From assembly GCF_015234135.1 (NCBI RefSeq), contig NZ_JADGIK010000003.1, positions 1-64,000 on the forward strand: 64,000 nucleotides of DNA, read 5' to 3'. A program made the position numbers and the translations under genes. How positions within the stretch are numbered: the stretch's first letter is position 1; each line of letters begins with the position of its first letter. The notes below the pieces were generated by a model. The model had not been told where the DNA came from and ran no database searches. It saw nothing but the letters and a program-made list of their open reading frames with translations. Shown here one piece after another: positions 13,992-25,272 of this stretch. This DNA comes from Faecalibacter rhinopitheci (GTDB lineage Bacteria > Bacteroidota > Bacteroidia > Flavobacteriales > Weeksellaceae).

Positions 13992-14903
13992 ATGAAAATG
14001 AATAAATGGTGGTTGATTTTTCCGATCATACTTTGTGTGATTGCTTGTAGCGAACCTAAAAAGGAAAATCAGTTTGTAACTTTTAGTGGACATATAAAAA
14101 ACGCCAAGTTGGATAGTGTTTATATTATCTTGAATGAGCGTGAAAAGGGTTTTGCATTAGATTTTGATGGAAATTTCTCAGATACTGTTCAGTTAAATGA
14201 TGAAGGTTACAAAACTTTATCCATTGATCGAGAAGAATTTTCGATGTATTTAATTCCGGGAGATAGTTTACATCTTCGTGTTGATCTTCATAAATTTGAT
14301 GATACATTCGTGTTTAATGGAACGGGTGCAGCGCGTAACAATTATCTTTTTCTAAAAGAAAATTTGGTAAACAATTGGTTAGCAAACGAATTGGTTTTTC
14401 GGTTAGATCCTAAAGAATATCAAGAAAATTTAGCTGACTTTCTCCATCATTTAAAATTAGAGATGGCTGAGAATGGGGTTGATAAATCCTTTATTAAAAT
14501 AGAAACTAAGAATCTTTATTTTGATGAGTGTAATTTATTGTATGCTTACCGCGATTCTTATCCTTATTTTAATCCTCAGAAGACACAATTACCGATTGAT
14601 TTTATTAACTTTTCTAATTATAATTTAGACCACGAAGAGGATTTTAAGCAATTTAAAAGTTATAGAAATATTGTTACTTATTATTTAGATGAACAATTAA
14701 ATCGTGGGCTATCTGCAAATGATATCTTAGAAAGTACAAAAAGTGAATCTATTCGTTATGCCTTTATGCGTACGCTAATTGATGGCTTAGATCCTGCTGA
14801 TAGCATGAGTGTTGCTTATTATGATGCCATTGTAAAGCATTGTAAATACCAACCTTGGCTGGATGAGGCTAAAGTTATCATGACAAATAAGAAGGTGAAA
14901 TAA
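13992..14903 (+). CDS. Lipoprotein resembling the N-terminal half of TlpA-type proteins, no thioredoxin domain
   Basis: The 303-residue product has a lipoprotein signal (IILCVIACSEPKK). Residues 25-110 look like the DUF4369 domain found at the N-terminus of Bacteroidota TlpA-like thiol-disulfide proteins (FSGHIKNAKLDSVYIILNE...FSDTVQLNDEGYKTL...LIPGDSLHL). The middle is helical, as in those proteins. The C-terminal thioredoxin domain with its CxxC motif is absent; the protein ends about where that domain would begin. It may be a naturally short form or a remnant; downstream sequence shows no frameshifted thioredoxin. It follows rnhA by 31 bases. Confidence 0.65.
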   Translation: MKMNKWWLIFPIILCVIACSEPKKENQFVTFSGHIKNAKLDSVYIILNEREKGFALDFDGNFSDTVQLNDEGYKTLSIDREEFSMYLIPGDSLHLRVDLHKFDDTFVFNGTGAARNNYLFLKENLVNNWLANELVFRLDPKEYQENLADFLHHLKLEMAENGVDKSFIKIETKNLYFDECNLLYAYRDSYPYFNPQKTQLPIDFINFSNYNLDHEEDFKQFKSYRNIVTYYLDEQLNRGLSANDILESTKSESIRYAFMRTLIDGLDPADSMSVAYYDAIVKHCKYQPWLDEAKVIMTNKKVK

Positions 14904-15045
14904 TATTGTAATTAGTTTTTCTGTACTACAGCTTTTTGAATATTTTCAGGTTTTTTCTTTTGCTATTAATGGGGTATAACGGTTGTAAGGAATGGTCTGT
15001 GCTTTATTTTTAAAAATCTTATCACTGCTCAAACGTTATCGTTAA

Positions 15046-16755
<1,710 letters not shown>

Positions 16756-16777
16756 TTAGTGAATAAATATATGTTAG

Positions 16778-16812
16778 AAGGAGGGATGTTCGTTGAGTGT
16801 TCCTCCTTTTAC
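16778..16812 (+). terminator. Terminator of pgi
   Basis: AAGGAGGGA and TTCCTCCTT pair around a 13-base loop, and a T-rich tract follows. It lies 23 bases after the pgi stop. Confidence 0.75.
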
Positions 16813-16913
16813 TTTATATTCAACATGAAGAATGGGATATAATTGGAGAATATTACTATTGAGAATATGTGTAGATAGATAATTATATTAGAACACTTTA
16901 TAAAGTTTAAGGC

Positions 16914-16944
16914 ATAAAAAAAGCCTGAACACTACTTCAGGCTT
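16914..16944 (-). terminator. Terminator of the azurin gene
   Basis: AAGCCTGAA-CACTAC-TTCAGGCTT forms a perfect 9-base stem. On the minus strand it is followed by a run of seven T. Confidence 0.85.
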
Positions 16945-17044
16945 AAAATTAACACATGAGGACAAAATTTACTCTACTAAATCTTATACGATTATAGTAT
17001 TTGCAATTTGTGTGCCAAAACAAATTTTAGGGTATAAATTTGTA

Positions 17045-17569
17045 TTAATTAACGGCTGTAATTTGTCCTCTCATAGTTGCTGCATGTCCTGGAAAAGTAC
17101 AAAGGAAGTCGTATGTACCTGCATTCTCTAATTTAAATTTGACTTGGTCATTTTCCTTAGGACCTAATAATTTGGTGTGTATAATAATATCACTTATTTT
17201 ATCTTTAGGAATGTAATCGTTCTCTTTTTCTGAAGACGCTGCAAATGCAAATCCATTGATATCTACACCTTGCTGTAGTACCACAGCATTATGTCCCATC
17301 ACTTCTTTAGAGCTGGTTCCGTTGTTCATTAATAGCAATGTAATTTCTTCTCCAACTTTTACATTAAATTTTGTCTGATCAAAGGTCATGTCTTCATTTG
17401 CTTTGATAACGATGTGGTTGGTTGTTTGAGAAGCTTGTGTTGTAGTTGTTGTACTGTTGGGAGATGATTCGTTGTATTCTATGATATCCGTATTCTCATT
17501 TGATTTTTCTTCTTTTCCACAGGAAAATAAGATAGGAATAGCAAAAGCTAGTATAAGTATCTTTTTCAT
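17045..17569 (-). CDS. Azurin-type cupredoxin lipoprotein
   Basis: The 174-residue product has a lipoprotein signal (AIPILFSCGKEE), a Ser/Thr/Asn-rich linker and a C-terminal azurin domain. All type 1 copper ligands are visible: His in EVMGHNAVV, then Cys, His and Met in FLCTFPGHAATMRG. Azurin carries single electrons between respiratory proteins in the periplasm; the lipid anchor suggests a membrane-bound form, common in Bacteroidota. It is monocistronic, with its own terminator on one side and the queE terminator on the other. Confidence 0.92.
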   Translation of the reverse strand: MKKILILAFAIPILFSCGKEEKSNENTDIIEYNESSPNSTTTTTQASQTTNHIVIKANEDMTFDQTKFNVKVGEEITLLLMNNGTSSKEVMGHNAVVLQQGVDINGFAFAASSEKENDYIPKDKISDIIIHTKLLGPKENDQVKFKLENAGTYDFLCTFPGHAATMRGQITAVN

Positions 17570-17619
17570 GGTGATTAATTTTATTGTTATCCTTGAAGAT
17601 ACGGCAATTTTGAGATAAA

Positions 17620-17648
17620 AAAAAGCACTTCAGTTTGAAGTGCTTTTA
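17620..17648 (-). terminator. Terminator of the folD-queE unit
   Basis: AAAAGCACTTC and GAAGTGCTTTT pair around a 5-base loop. On the minus strand the stem is followed by a T-run. Confidence 0.85.
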
Positions 17649-17684
17649 TAGAAATAGAATAAAATTATTTGTAGCTTAAATTTC

Positions 17685-18332
17685 CTACGGAATATCTAAG
17701 TATTTATGCGTTTGTAAGGAAATTCTCCATTTTGGATTTTCTTTGACGTATTCTACAATTTCTGGAAGATTTTTCTCTCTTTTACTCCATTCTGTTTGTA
17801 AGTATAATACGCAATCTTTCCCTACGCGAGCAGCTTGTTCTTCAGCAAATTTAAAATCATGTTGATTAAAAATGATACACTTTAATTCGTGAGCAGCTTT
17901 ATATACATCATCTTTAGGTAGCATTGTTTTCTTTGGTGATAGACATACCCAGTCGATTTCTCCAGACATGGAATAAGCTCCTGAAGTTTCTATGTGTATG
18001 CGTGCACCTTTTTCATGTAGAACTTTCGTTAAATAAGTTAAGTCCCACATTAATGGTTCGCCTCCTGTAATGACAATAATTGAAGCCTGTGCGGTTGCGA
18101 TTTCTGCAATATCATCTGCTAAAGTAAGAGGATGTTTTTCTGCATCCCAGCTGTCTTTCACATCACACCAATGACAGCCGACATCGCATCCACCTAAACG
18201 AATGAAATATGTAGCTACACCTGTATAAGCACCTTCTCCTTGAATGGTATAGAAATGCTCCATAATTGGTAATAGTTTACCTTCTTTAAGTAATTGTTGT
18301 TGCTCTGTTGTCGTTGATGTAATATTTATCAT
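17685..18332 (-). CDS. queE: 7-carboxy-7-deazaguanine synthase (radical SAM)
   Basis: QueE rearranges 6-carboxytetrahydropterin to 7-carboxy-7-deazaguanine on the way to queuosine in tRNA. The 215-residue protein begins with FYTIQGEGAYTGVATYFIRL, then the iron-sulfur cluster motif C-x3-C-x2-C (CDVGCHWC), followed by VITGGEP that contacts SAM. Length matches the family. It starts 6 bases after folD, so the two are one transcription unit; other queuosine genes are not in the window. Confidence 0.94.
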   Translation of the reverse strand: MINITSTTTEQQQLLKEGKLLPIMEHFYTIQGEGAYTGVATYFIRLGGCDVGCHWCDVKDSWDAEKHPLTLADDIAEIATAQASIIVITGGEPLMWDLTYLTKVLHEKGARIHIETSGAYSMSGEIDWVCLSPKKTMLPKDDVYKAAHELKCIIFNQHDFKFAEEQAARVGKDCVLYLQTEWSKREKNLPEIVEYVKENPKWRISLQTHKYLDIP

Positions 18333-18338
18333 TGCTTA

Positions 18339-19214
18339 CTAGTTATTTTTGTTATAAGCCAATAGTGTATTTTTCAGTAACATAGCTCTTGTCATTGGTC
18401 CAACACCACCTGGTACTGGGGTAATCCAAGAAGCTTTTTCTTTTACATTTTCGAAATCTACATCACCAGCTAATTTATATCCTTTTGGAGAAGTTGGATC
18501 GTCTACACGTGTAATACCTACGTCGACAATAACAGCTCCATCTTTTATCATATCTGCTTTCAGGAATTCAGGAACTCCTAAAGCTGTGATTACAATATCT
18601 GCTTCTTTTGTATATTTTGCTAAATCTTCTGTCTTAGAGTGTGTAAGTGTAACTGTACTGTTCCCAGGGTTACCATTTTTGCTCATTAAGATAGACATAG
18701 GACGACCTACAATACGAGAACGGCCAATAACTACAGTATGTTTACCTGCTGTAGGCACCTTATAACGTTCTAACATTTCCATGATTCCGTACGGTGTGGC
18801 TGGTAAAAATGTTTCCATTTCTAACGCCATTTTACCAAAATTCATTGGATGGAAACCATCTACATCTTTGTTAGGATCGATAGCATTAATTACAGCCTCT
18901 TGATCGATGTGTTTTGGTAAGGGTAACTGTACGATAAATCCATCTAAATTAGAATCGTTATTCCATTCTTGGATTTTAGCGATTAATTCCTCTTGTGTGA
19001 TTGTATCTTCTAATATAAGTTCTGAAGATTCAAATCCTACGTAATTACAATCTTTGATTTTGTTGTCCACGTAAGTGCGTGATGCACCATCGTTTCCAAC
19101 TAGAATTGCACCTAAATGTGGTACACGTTTTCCTTGTTCTTTGTACGATTCCACTTTCAGTTTGATCTCTTGCTTGATCTCTTTTGAAAGTTTAATACCA
19201 TCTAAAATTTGCAT
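18339..19214 (-). CDS. folD: Bifunctional methylenetetrahydrofolate dehydrogenase/cyclohydrolase
   Basis: FolD interconverts 5,10-methylene-, methenyl- and 10-formyl-tetrahydrofolate, supplying one-carbon units for purines and formyl-methionine. The 291-residue product shows the catalytic YVDNKIKDCNYVG (the Tyr and Lys of the YxxxK motif), FIVQLPLPKHID, the cofactor-binding VIGRSRIVGRPMS and the C-terminal VPGGVGPMTRAML. The start is the ATG at 19214, just after a good TATCTTTG promoter box. Confidence 0.97.
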   Translation of the reverse strand: MQILDGIKLSKEIKQEIKLKVESYKEQGKRVPHLGAILVGNDGASRTYVDNKIKDCNYVGFESSELILEDTITQEELIAKIQEWNNDSNLDGFIVQLPLPKHIDQEAVINAIDPNKDVDGFHPMNFGKMALEMETFLPATPYGIMEMLERYKVPTAGKHTVVIGRSRIVGRPMSILMSKNGNPGNSTVTLTHSKTEDLAKYTKEADIVITALGVPEFLKADMIKDGAVIVDVGITRVDDPTSPKGYKLAGDVDFENVKEKASWITPVPGGVGPMTRAMLLKNTLLAYNKNN

Positions 19215-19231
19215 TGTTTGTTGTGTTTGCG

Positions 19232-19239
19232 CAAAGATA
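19232..19239 (-). promoter_or_regulatory. Promoter -7 box TATCTTTG for folD-queE
   Basis: On the minus strand TATCTTTG fits TAnnTTTG and lies 17 bases before the folD ATG, implying a leader of about 10 bases. Confidence 0.65.
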
Positions 19240-19298
19240 AGAACAAAATAGGAGTTCGCCTTATAATTCGTTTTATGTTGTTTTGAAAAAGGGGGAGA

Positions 19299-19326
19299 AA
19301 AAAAGCCGTTTCTAAAGAAACGGCTT
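19299..19326 (-). terminator. Terminator of the secreted-protein pair
   Basis: AAGCCGTTTC-TAAA-GAAACGGCTT is a perfect 10-base stem with a T-run on the minus strand. Confidence 0.9.
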
Positions 19327-19347
19327 ATGATATTGGAATAAATAGAA

Positions 19348-21000
19348 TTAAAGATTGATACGAATGTGTGGATTTACTTTAATTTGACAAGTAGATACAG
19401 TTGCTTCAACGGTACTAGATGAAGCTTCTATAACATTATTTTGTAAATCGTAGCTCGTCATGCGAATCGTATATATGCCATCATTTGGATACTGATGGGT
19501 TAAGGTGTACGATTTGTTTAGACCATTATTTTCAAGCGTTTCTATAGAAGAGTTGTCTCCAAAATCAATTTCTGTTCTTGAATAATCGTCTCCGCCTTCA
19601 CCACCTGTAATATTAATAGTGAAAGTAGTAGGTGTATCTTTACAAATATTTACCTTATCCATATTAACATTAAAATAAAATGAAGCATAAGAAGGTAATC
19701 CTAAACGAGCGGTGCTCCCTTGAGGTAATATATTTTCTAAACGATATATTTTCTTTGAAGCTGGATTTTCTGGATTAGGAATTACGAATAAATTTTGAGT
19801 ACCTGGTTCTGTGATATACATTCGGTTATCAACACCAGTAGATATAGCTCCGAAATGAACTGTTGAATTATTTACTACAATTCCTTCTTTTATACCATAA
19901 TCATGTAAATCAGCTGTTGCAATTGTAGGGTCGATTAATTCACTTACCTTAAATACATATAGTGTGTATTTTCGATTCCCTACTTCAGCAGGAGTATTTG
20001 TCAATGAGGTGATATATACGTATTGTTCTGAGGGATCGAATTCAATACTATATGTTTGTTCATTTGATACACCAATGGAGCGATGATGTAAATTTGTAAT
20101 TTTCCCTGTTTCACTATTGAAATCAGCAATCAATAAATTATTATATATCGTATTTCCAATGTTACGGTTATGTGAAATCAACGCTAAGCGAGTTCCACTT
20201 TTATTGAATTTGATTTGACCATATGATGTAAAATGTGTTACGATATCTGTTTGTATATAATTCAAATTATCTCTTTGTAATATAGGATTAGCTGTAACTC
20301 CATTTTCATCTACTTTATAAACCGATAATTGATAAAAATTACGATTTGTAGTATTATCAATTTTTCTTGAAGGAGCTACTATCCAAAAATCTTTTTTATT
20401 TGCATGTCTCACCGCATTCACAATTTCTTTATAAAATTGATTTTTAGGTGGATTTAGGGTAATATTTTTTTTCCCTTCAGGAATTTCAAAGCGATTGGTT
20501 ACTGAATTTTTTACAATTGGGCTCCAAGAAAGAAATTTTTGAGTTTCTTCAGTCGTTATTGGAGTATTAACACCTTCTTTCGTATTTAAGGTTACTGCAA
20601 TATAACTTGAGGGAGTTCCTGGATAGGGCAATATAATACCAGATTGAACTGAACTTGAATTTCCTGTTAAACCTGTACCATTTGCAATAATTTCGTCACC
20701 ATTTGGTCGTTTTTCCCAAACTTGTATTCCATCCGAATAAAACAATAATTCACCATTGTAATCGGATACATTAAAACAACCTTCTGAAGTTCTAATTTTT
20801 GATTTAAATGCTGTGGGAATACCTTGTAATATCACATTTCCCCCTGCAGTTTTAAAAAAATCGGTACCAGTAAAACTCTGAACAGTGTTCCACGTTAACC
20901 CCGCATATTCACCAAAAACCCAATTGTAATTTTCTTTCTGCGCATGTACAAATGTGGTGCATAAGCTTAGAAATAAGCTTAAATATTTAAAATATACCAT
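19348..21000 (-). CDS. Large secreted protein with beta-propeller-like body and PKD-type domain
   Basis: The 550-residue product starts with a Sec signal (YLSLFLSLCTTFVHAQ) and NYNWVFGEYAGLTWN, a motif frequent at the mature N-terminus of surface proteins of gliding and type IX secreting Bacteroidota. Residues about 50-440 look like repeated propeller blades (LLFYSDGIQVWEK, RLALISHNRN, YVYITSLTN). Residues about 455-535 form a PKD-like fold (TEIDFGDNSSIETLE...LTHQYPNDGIYTIRMT). The C-terminus is short and does not resemble a standard type IX sorting domain. GTG at 21006 is an alternative start. It lies 8 bases downstream of the next secreted gene, so the two are probably exported together. 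Confidence 0.7.
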   Translation of the reverse strand: MVYFKYLSLFLSLCTTFVHAQKENYNWVFGEYAGLTWNTVQSFTGTDFFKTAGGNVILQGIPTAFKSKIRTSEGCFNVSDYNGELLFYSDGIQVWEKRPNGDEIIANGTGLTGNSSSVQSGIILPYPGTPSSYIAVTLNTKEGVNTPITTEETQKFLSWSPIVKNSVTNRFEIPEGKKNITLNPPKNQFYKEIVNAVRHANKKDFWIVAPSRKIDNTTNRNFYQLSVYKVDENGVTANPILQRDNLNYIQTDIVTHFTSYGQIKFNKSGTRLALISHNRNIGNTIYNNLLIADFNSETGKITNLHHRSIGVSNEQTYSIEFDPSEQYVYITSLTNTPAEVGNRKYTLYVFKVSELIDPTIATADLHDYGIKEGIVVNNSTVHFGAISTGVDNRMYITEPGTQNLFVIPNPENPASKKIYRLENILPQGSTARLGLPSYASFYFNVNMDKVNICKDTPTTFTINITGGEGGDDYSRTEIDFGDNSSIETLENNGLNKSYTLTHQYPNDGIYTIRMTSYDLQNNVIEASSSTVEATVSTCQIKVNPHIRINL

Positions 21001-21007
21001 TATCACG

Positions 21008-21676
21008 TTATTTTAAAGGTTTTAAAATAATATTGATAAAAGAATTCGCAGGAGGATTGGTGTTTTTTACAGTATAAGTCATCATGCCATCTGCCGAAAT
21101 ACTATTAATTGTAAGGTATGAATCGTTATAATATGTAACAATATATTCTAATTCGTTTGCTTCAAAAATAGTCTGCTCTGAATTAGAAACATATGTTGTT
21201 GTTGAGTTGCTTGAAAAAAAGCGTGTAGAGTTTGATGAATCATTTACAAATTGAGAACGATAACTTTCATACAAGTTAACTGTTTTTTGTCCTATCGTAC
21301 CCATATCTAAGTTAAATGAAGGCATATAAAACCAATCTTGTGCTTGTTTTCCAATTTCAATTATTTGCCATATTTCTCCGTCAAAATAATAATACCCAGG
21401 ATTTTTAACTTTAATTGTTTTTCCTACACGATCGTTTTCCACTAGTCCTTGGGTTACATATACCATAGCTCCTATTTGGTCTCTATTGTATGCACTATCT
21501 TTCGCTTTTAGTTGTTCGCCTGTAAGTCGAGGTGCAATTATTCCATCCGGGATATTTACTGTTGTTGCATTTGCTTGTACATCTAATGATGCATTTGGTT
21601 TAATGGTGTTAATACCTACTTGTGAAAATGATAATATAGGCAATACAGCGCATAATAGGAATAGGTGGTTTTTCAT
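21008..21676 (-). CDS. Secreted surface protein of the VGINT-type
   Basis: The 222-residue protein has a signal peptide (LFLLCAVLPILSFSQ) followed by VGINTIKPNASLDVQ, the opening common to many Bacteroidota cell-surface proteins whose stalks resemble phage tail fibres. Next comes IIAPRLTGEQLKAKD and GYYYFDGEIWQIIE, also typical of these proteins. The C-terminal 100 residues (YESYRSQFVNDSSNST onward) are a probable beta-rich head. No enzymatic residues were seen. It sits first in a two-gene unit with the propeller/PKD protein, suggesting a joint surface role such as adhesion. This is inference. Confidence 0.7.
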   Translation of the reverse strand: MKNHLFLLCAVLPILSFSQVGINTIKPNASLDVQANATTVNIPDGIIAPRLTGEQLKAKDSAYNRDQIGAMVYVTQGLVENDRVGKTIKVKNPGYYYFDGEIWQIIEIGKQAQDWFYMPSFNLDMGTIGQKTVNLYESYRSQFVNDSSNSTRFFSSNSTTTYVSNSEQTIFEANELEYIVTYYNDSYLTINSISADGMMTYTVKNTNPPANSFINIILKPLK

Positions 21677-21830
21677 ATCGTTTAAAGTGTTGTTGTTTCG
21701 TGCAAAAATAATTTACAAATATAAATATTATTAATAAATAGAACAATACCTATTAAAGGTGTGTTAATTGATTATTAATTAGTTATGTTTAATCGGTTAA
21801 CTGTTTGAATATAATTGATATTTAAATAAA

Positions 21831-21862
21831 AAAAGGGCTATCATTTCTGATAGCCCTTTTTA
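21831..21862 (-). terminator. Terminator of the gpsA unit
   Basis: AAAAGGGCTATCA-TTTC-TGATAGCCCTTTT pairs perfectly and has T-runs on either strand. It lies 18 bases beyond the stop at 21880. Confidence 0.9.
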
Positions 21863-21879
21863 AAGTAAAACTTATTTAA

Positions 21880-22290
21880 TTAAAAATTAATTCTCTTTTT
21901 AATATGGTTGTATTCTTTTGATATGATTTGATCTTCTTCCGTAGGGAATTGAAAAATACCTGTATTTGTTTGTTGGATTCTCTCTACAATTCTAAAACTA
22001 TTTTCTGCTTTTGCTTGGTTATTATTTCTAAGGAATAGTGCAGTAGCTTTTAAAAATGTTAGGATATTTTTCTTTCGGAGTTCGTCTGATAATAAGAATT
22101 GATCTCTTTCTTGATTTTCTTCCAATAAAATATTCAATTGATTATCATCAATTTTATAATAAGATTGTAACATTTGATTAAAAATAATCAAAAATCCTTC
22201 GTCTGAATTTCCAGCTTCTAACGAAATAATTTTAGCTAATGTTTTAGCCAATTCCTGAATATATTTTGAAATAAAATCTTGTTTTATCAT
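21880..22290 (-). CDS. Uncharacterised 136-residue helical protein downstream of gpsA
   Basis: The product (MIKQDFISKYIQELAKTLAK) is predicted all-helical, charged and soluble, with no signal peptide, metal motif or recognisable domain. Its opening (helix, then AKIISLEAGNSDEGF) recalls small helical DUF6483-like proteins, but I am not sure of the match. It begins one base after the gpsA stop, so it is co-transcribed with gpsA. No function is proposed. Confidence 0.6.
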   Translation of the reverse strand: MIKQDFISKYIQELAKTLAKIISLEAGNSDEGFLIIFNQMLQSYYKIDDNQLNILLEENQERDQFLLSDELRKKNILTFLKATALFLRNNNQAKAENSFRIVERIQQTNTGIFQFPTEEDQIISKEYNHIKKRINF

Positions 22291-22291
22291 T

Positions 22292-23293
22292 TTAATCTAA
22301 TTTTTTAGATAATTTTTCTATCGTTTTTGCAGGATTTGTACCTTCATATAATATACTATATACTGCATGGATAATAGGTGCTTTTATTTTATAATCTTTG
22401 TTCATAATAGCAATTCCTTTTGTCGCATAATACCCTTCTGCAACCATATTCATTTCCATAATAGTAGCTTTTACAGTATATCCTTTTCCTATCATATTTC
22501 CGAACATTCGGTTTCTAGAAAAGTTAGAATAACCAGTCACCAATAAATCTCCTAAATAGGCTGAGTCGTTAATTTTACGCTTTGTTTTATCAACTTGTTT
22601 CAGAATTTGATTCATTTCTCTAATTCCGTTACTCATCAGAACTGCTTGGAAGTTGTCTCCATATCCTAATCCATGAGCTATACCTGCTGCAATAGCATAT
22701 ATATTTTTTAGGATTGCGCCATATTCTGTACCAAAAATATCGTTCGATAATTTTGTATTGATAAAATCACAGTTTAAACAATCTGCTACAATTTTAGCTT
22801 TATTTTGGTCTAAAGCAGCAATCGTTAAATATGAAAGTCTTTCTAAAGCAACTTCTTCTGCATGGCATGGTCCAGAAACAATTCCTAATTGATCTTGTTT
22901 TAGGTTAAACTCATCAAATAAATATTGTCCCACTGCTTTGTAATGATTAGGTACAATTCCTTTGATAGAAGTGACAACAAATTTATCTTTAAGAGAAATC
23001 GTTAATTTACTCAAACAGTTCTCGACATAAATAGACGGAACTACAATAAATATAATATCCGAATTGGCTACTACTTCATTAAGATTAGTAGAAATATTTA
23101 ATCGGTTGGGATTAAATTCTACATCTGTTAAATAATTTGGATTATGACGATTATTAATAATACTGTCTTTTACATACTCATCTTTTACCCACCAGTTGAA
23201 TGATTCTAGGTTTTTACTAAGCATTTTTGCGATCGCAGTTGCCCAGCTTCCATTCCCGATTAATCCAACTTTACGATTTGATAACTCAATCAT
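22292..23293 (-). CDS. gpsA: NAD(P)H-dependent glycerol-3-phosphate dehydrogenase
   Basis: GpsA reduces dihydroxyacetone phosphate to sn-glycerol 3-phosphate, the backbone for phospholipids. The 333-residue product shows the N-terminal dinucleotide site VGLIGNGSWATAIAKML, the VVPSIYVENCL region, the SGPCHAEEVALERLS block, the catalytic Lys in EYGAILKNIYAIAAGIAHGLG and the conserved NGIREMNQILK. Length is normal. It is divergent from the flippase gene with 96 bases between starts. Confidence 0.95.
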   Translation of the reverse strand: MIELSNRKVGLIGNGSWATAIAKMLSKNLESFNWWVKDEYVKDSIINNRHNPNYLTDVEFNPNRLNISTNLNEVVANSDIIFIVVPSIYVENCLSKLTISLKDKFVVTSIKGIVPNHYKAVGQYLFDEFNLKQDQLGIVSGPCHAEEVALERLSYLTIAALDQNKAKIVADCLNCDFINTKLSNDIFGTEYGAILKNIYAIAAGIAHGLGYGDNFQAVLMSNGIREMNQILKQVDKTKRKINDSAYLGDLLVTGYSNFSRNRMFGNMIGKGYTVKATIMEMNMVAEGYYATKGIAIMNKDYKIKAPIIHAVYSILYEGTNPAKTIEKLSKKLD

Positions 23294-23389
23294 GTATAAT
23301 TTTATTGAACTTACAAAGTTACGGAATTTGTAGAATACGTATTTTTGTATTTTTAAAAAGAAGTTGAAAATTATAAAAAACGCCTCAAG

Positions 23390-24811
23390 TTGTATAAAAA
23401 ATTATTTAGTGAAACCATTATTTATGGTATAGGATCAATCTTGCCCCGATTGATTATGTTTGCCTTAAACCCTTTTATAATTGGGAAAACAGCAGAAACG
23501 GATTTTTCTATTTTTGGACAATTGTATGCAGCTGTTTCGTTTTTGAATGTAATTTTAACTTTTGGATTTGAAACTGCTTTTTTTAGATATGCCACAGAAG
23601 AGGGATTGTATCAAAAGGTTTTAAATACAGCTTTTTGGTTTATGACCATTACATCTACGTTGATGATGGTGTTTTTATATGCATTTCTTCAGCCATTAGC
23701 AGATTTTGCAAATTATACAGCAAATCCGGAATATTTACTGTGGTTTGGATGGATTGCTTTTTTTGATACTATTTGTGTTATACCATTTGCGGTTTTACGT
23801 TTTACCAACCGACCAATTTATTATTCTGCCATAAAAGTATTTCAGAACGTTTTTCAGGCGGCTCTTACTATCTTTTTGTTGTATTATGTTTCTACTGACT
23901 TTATGGTAGATTTAGGGTTTACAAACACAATTTCTTATCCATTTATATCTAATTTAATTGCGAGTATTTTAGGTTTAGTTTTACTGATTGGGATATTACG
24001 ACAAGTGCAATTTAAATTGGATAAAGCAATTCTTAAAAAGATGTTCTCTTACGGTTATCCTATTATGATTGCTGGTTTAGGATTTATTTTGAATGAGAAT
24101 TTTGATAAATTGGTTCAGCGTCAATTAATTAGTGAGGCTGATGCAGGTTCGTATGCAGCTTGTTACAAATTAGCCACCTTAATGACGCTTTTTGTAACTG
24201 CTTACCGCATGGGAATAGAACCTTTCTTTTTTAAAGTAGCAAAGGATAAGGATGCCAAACAGATGTATGCGAATATCTTATTCTTTTTCAGTATTATTTG
24301 TAATATTGTTATCCTTGCTATTTTGGCCAATATAGGTTGGATTAAACAATTATTTATTCCAAAATCCTCGTTCTGGACTGCTTTGGATATTGTTCCAATT
24401 ATTTTGATTGCGAATTTATTTTACGGAATTTATTATAATCTTTCCACTTGGTACAAAGTAACCGATCGTACCAATATTGGTACCATAATTTCTTTAATCG
24501 GTGGAGCAATTACAGTTATACTTAATTTGGTTTTATTACCAAAATTTGGATATATGATATCGGCTTGGGCAACTCTAATTGCGTATGGAACGATGATGAT
24601 CATTTCCTACATTTGGGGTCAAAAATCGTATAAAATACCTTATAAAACGGGTAAAATTTTAATTTATATGGCAATTGCCGTTACTTTGGCTTGCTTTAAT
24701 TATTATGTATTAGACTCTAATTTGATTATTGGTAATCTTTTATTAATCTCGTACATTGCGTTGCTAATATTTGCAGAAAAAGCAACATTTAAAAAACTGA
24801 TACGTAAATAA
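23390..24811 (+). CDS. Polysaccharide/lipid-linked sugar flippase (MATE/Wzx-type)
   Basis: The 473-residue product has about 12-14 hydrophobic segments spread over its length, with the family-typical opening [31 protein letters not shown]. It is likely to flip undecaprenyl-linked sugars, or possibly lipid II, across the inner membrane. It starts at a TTG codon (23390), since no ATG lies in the matching N-terminal part, and is followed 5 bases later by dut. Neighbouring nucleotidyltransferase supports an envelope-sugar role. The exact substrate is not visible from sequence. Confidence 0.85.
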   Translation: MYKKLFSETIIYGIGSILPRLIMFALNPFIIGKTAETDFSIFGQLYAAVSFLNVILTFGFETAFFRYATEEGLYQKVLNTAFWFMTITSTLMMVFLYAFLQPLADFANYTANPEYLLWFGWIAFFDTICVIPFAVLRFTNRPIYYSAIKVFQNVFQAALTIFLLYYVSTDFMVDLGFTNTISYPFISNLIASILGLVLLIGILRQVQFKLDKAILKKMFSYGYPIMIAGLGFILNENFDKLVQRQLISEADAGSYAACYKLATLMTLFVTAYRMGIEPFFFKVAKDKDAKQMYANILFFFSIICNIVILAILANIGWIKQLFIPKSSFWTALDIVPIILIANLFYGIYYNLSTWYKVTDRTNIGTIISLIGGAITVILNLVLLPKFGYMISAWATLIAYGTMMIISYIWGQKSYKIPYKTGKILIYMAIAVTLACFNYYVLDSNLIIGNLLLISYIALLIFAEKATFKKLIRK

Positions 24812-24816
24812 ATCCC

Positions 24817-25248
24817 ATGAAAGTAAAAGTAATCAATCAGTCAAAACACGCGTTACCTGAATATAAAACAGCGTTATCTGCTGGAATGGATTTGACAGCT
24901 AATATTAATTCTCCTATAGAATTAAAGCCATTAGAAAGAAGATTAATCCCAACAGGATTATTTATTGAATTACCTGCAGGTTATGAGGCACAAGTGCGCC
25001 CAAGAAGTGGAATGGCTTTAAAACATGGTTTAACATGTTTAAATTCTCCTGGAACTATTGATGCAGATTATCGTGGTGAAATAGGTGTAATAATCGCTAA
25101 CGTTTCTAACGATACCTATACGATAGAAGATGGAGAGCGTATAGCGCAACTAGTTATCGCTAAACACGAGACAATTACTTGGGAACAAGTAACAGTACTA
25201 GATGAAACTGAACGAGGAGAAGGAGGATTCGGAAGTACAGGAAAATAA
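24817..25248 (+). CDS. dut: dUTP diphosphatase
   Basis: Dut hydrolyses dUTP to dUMP, keeping uracil out of DNA and feeding thymidylate synthesis. All five trimeric dUTPase motifs are present in the 143-residue product: [43 protein letters not shown] and the C-terminal [12 protein letters not shown] that closes over the substrate. It sits in a forward gene run, 5 bases after the flippase and 24 bases before the nucleotidyltransferase. Confidence 0.97.
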   Translation: MKVKVINQSKHALPEYKTALSAGMDLTANINSPIELKPLERRLIPTGLFIELPAGYEAQVRPRSGMALKHGLTCLNSPGTIDADYRGEIGVIIANVSNDTYTIEDGERIAQLVIAKHETITWEQVTVLDETERGEGGFGSTGK

Positions 25249-25272
25249 GAACTAACTTAACAAAAATATAAA

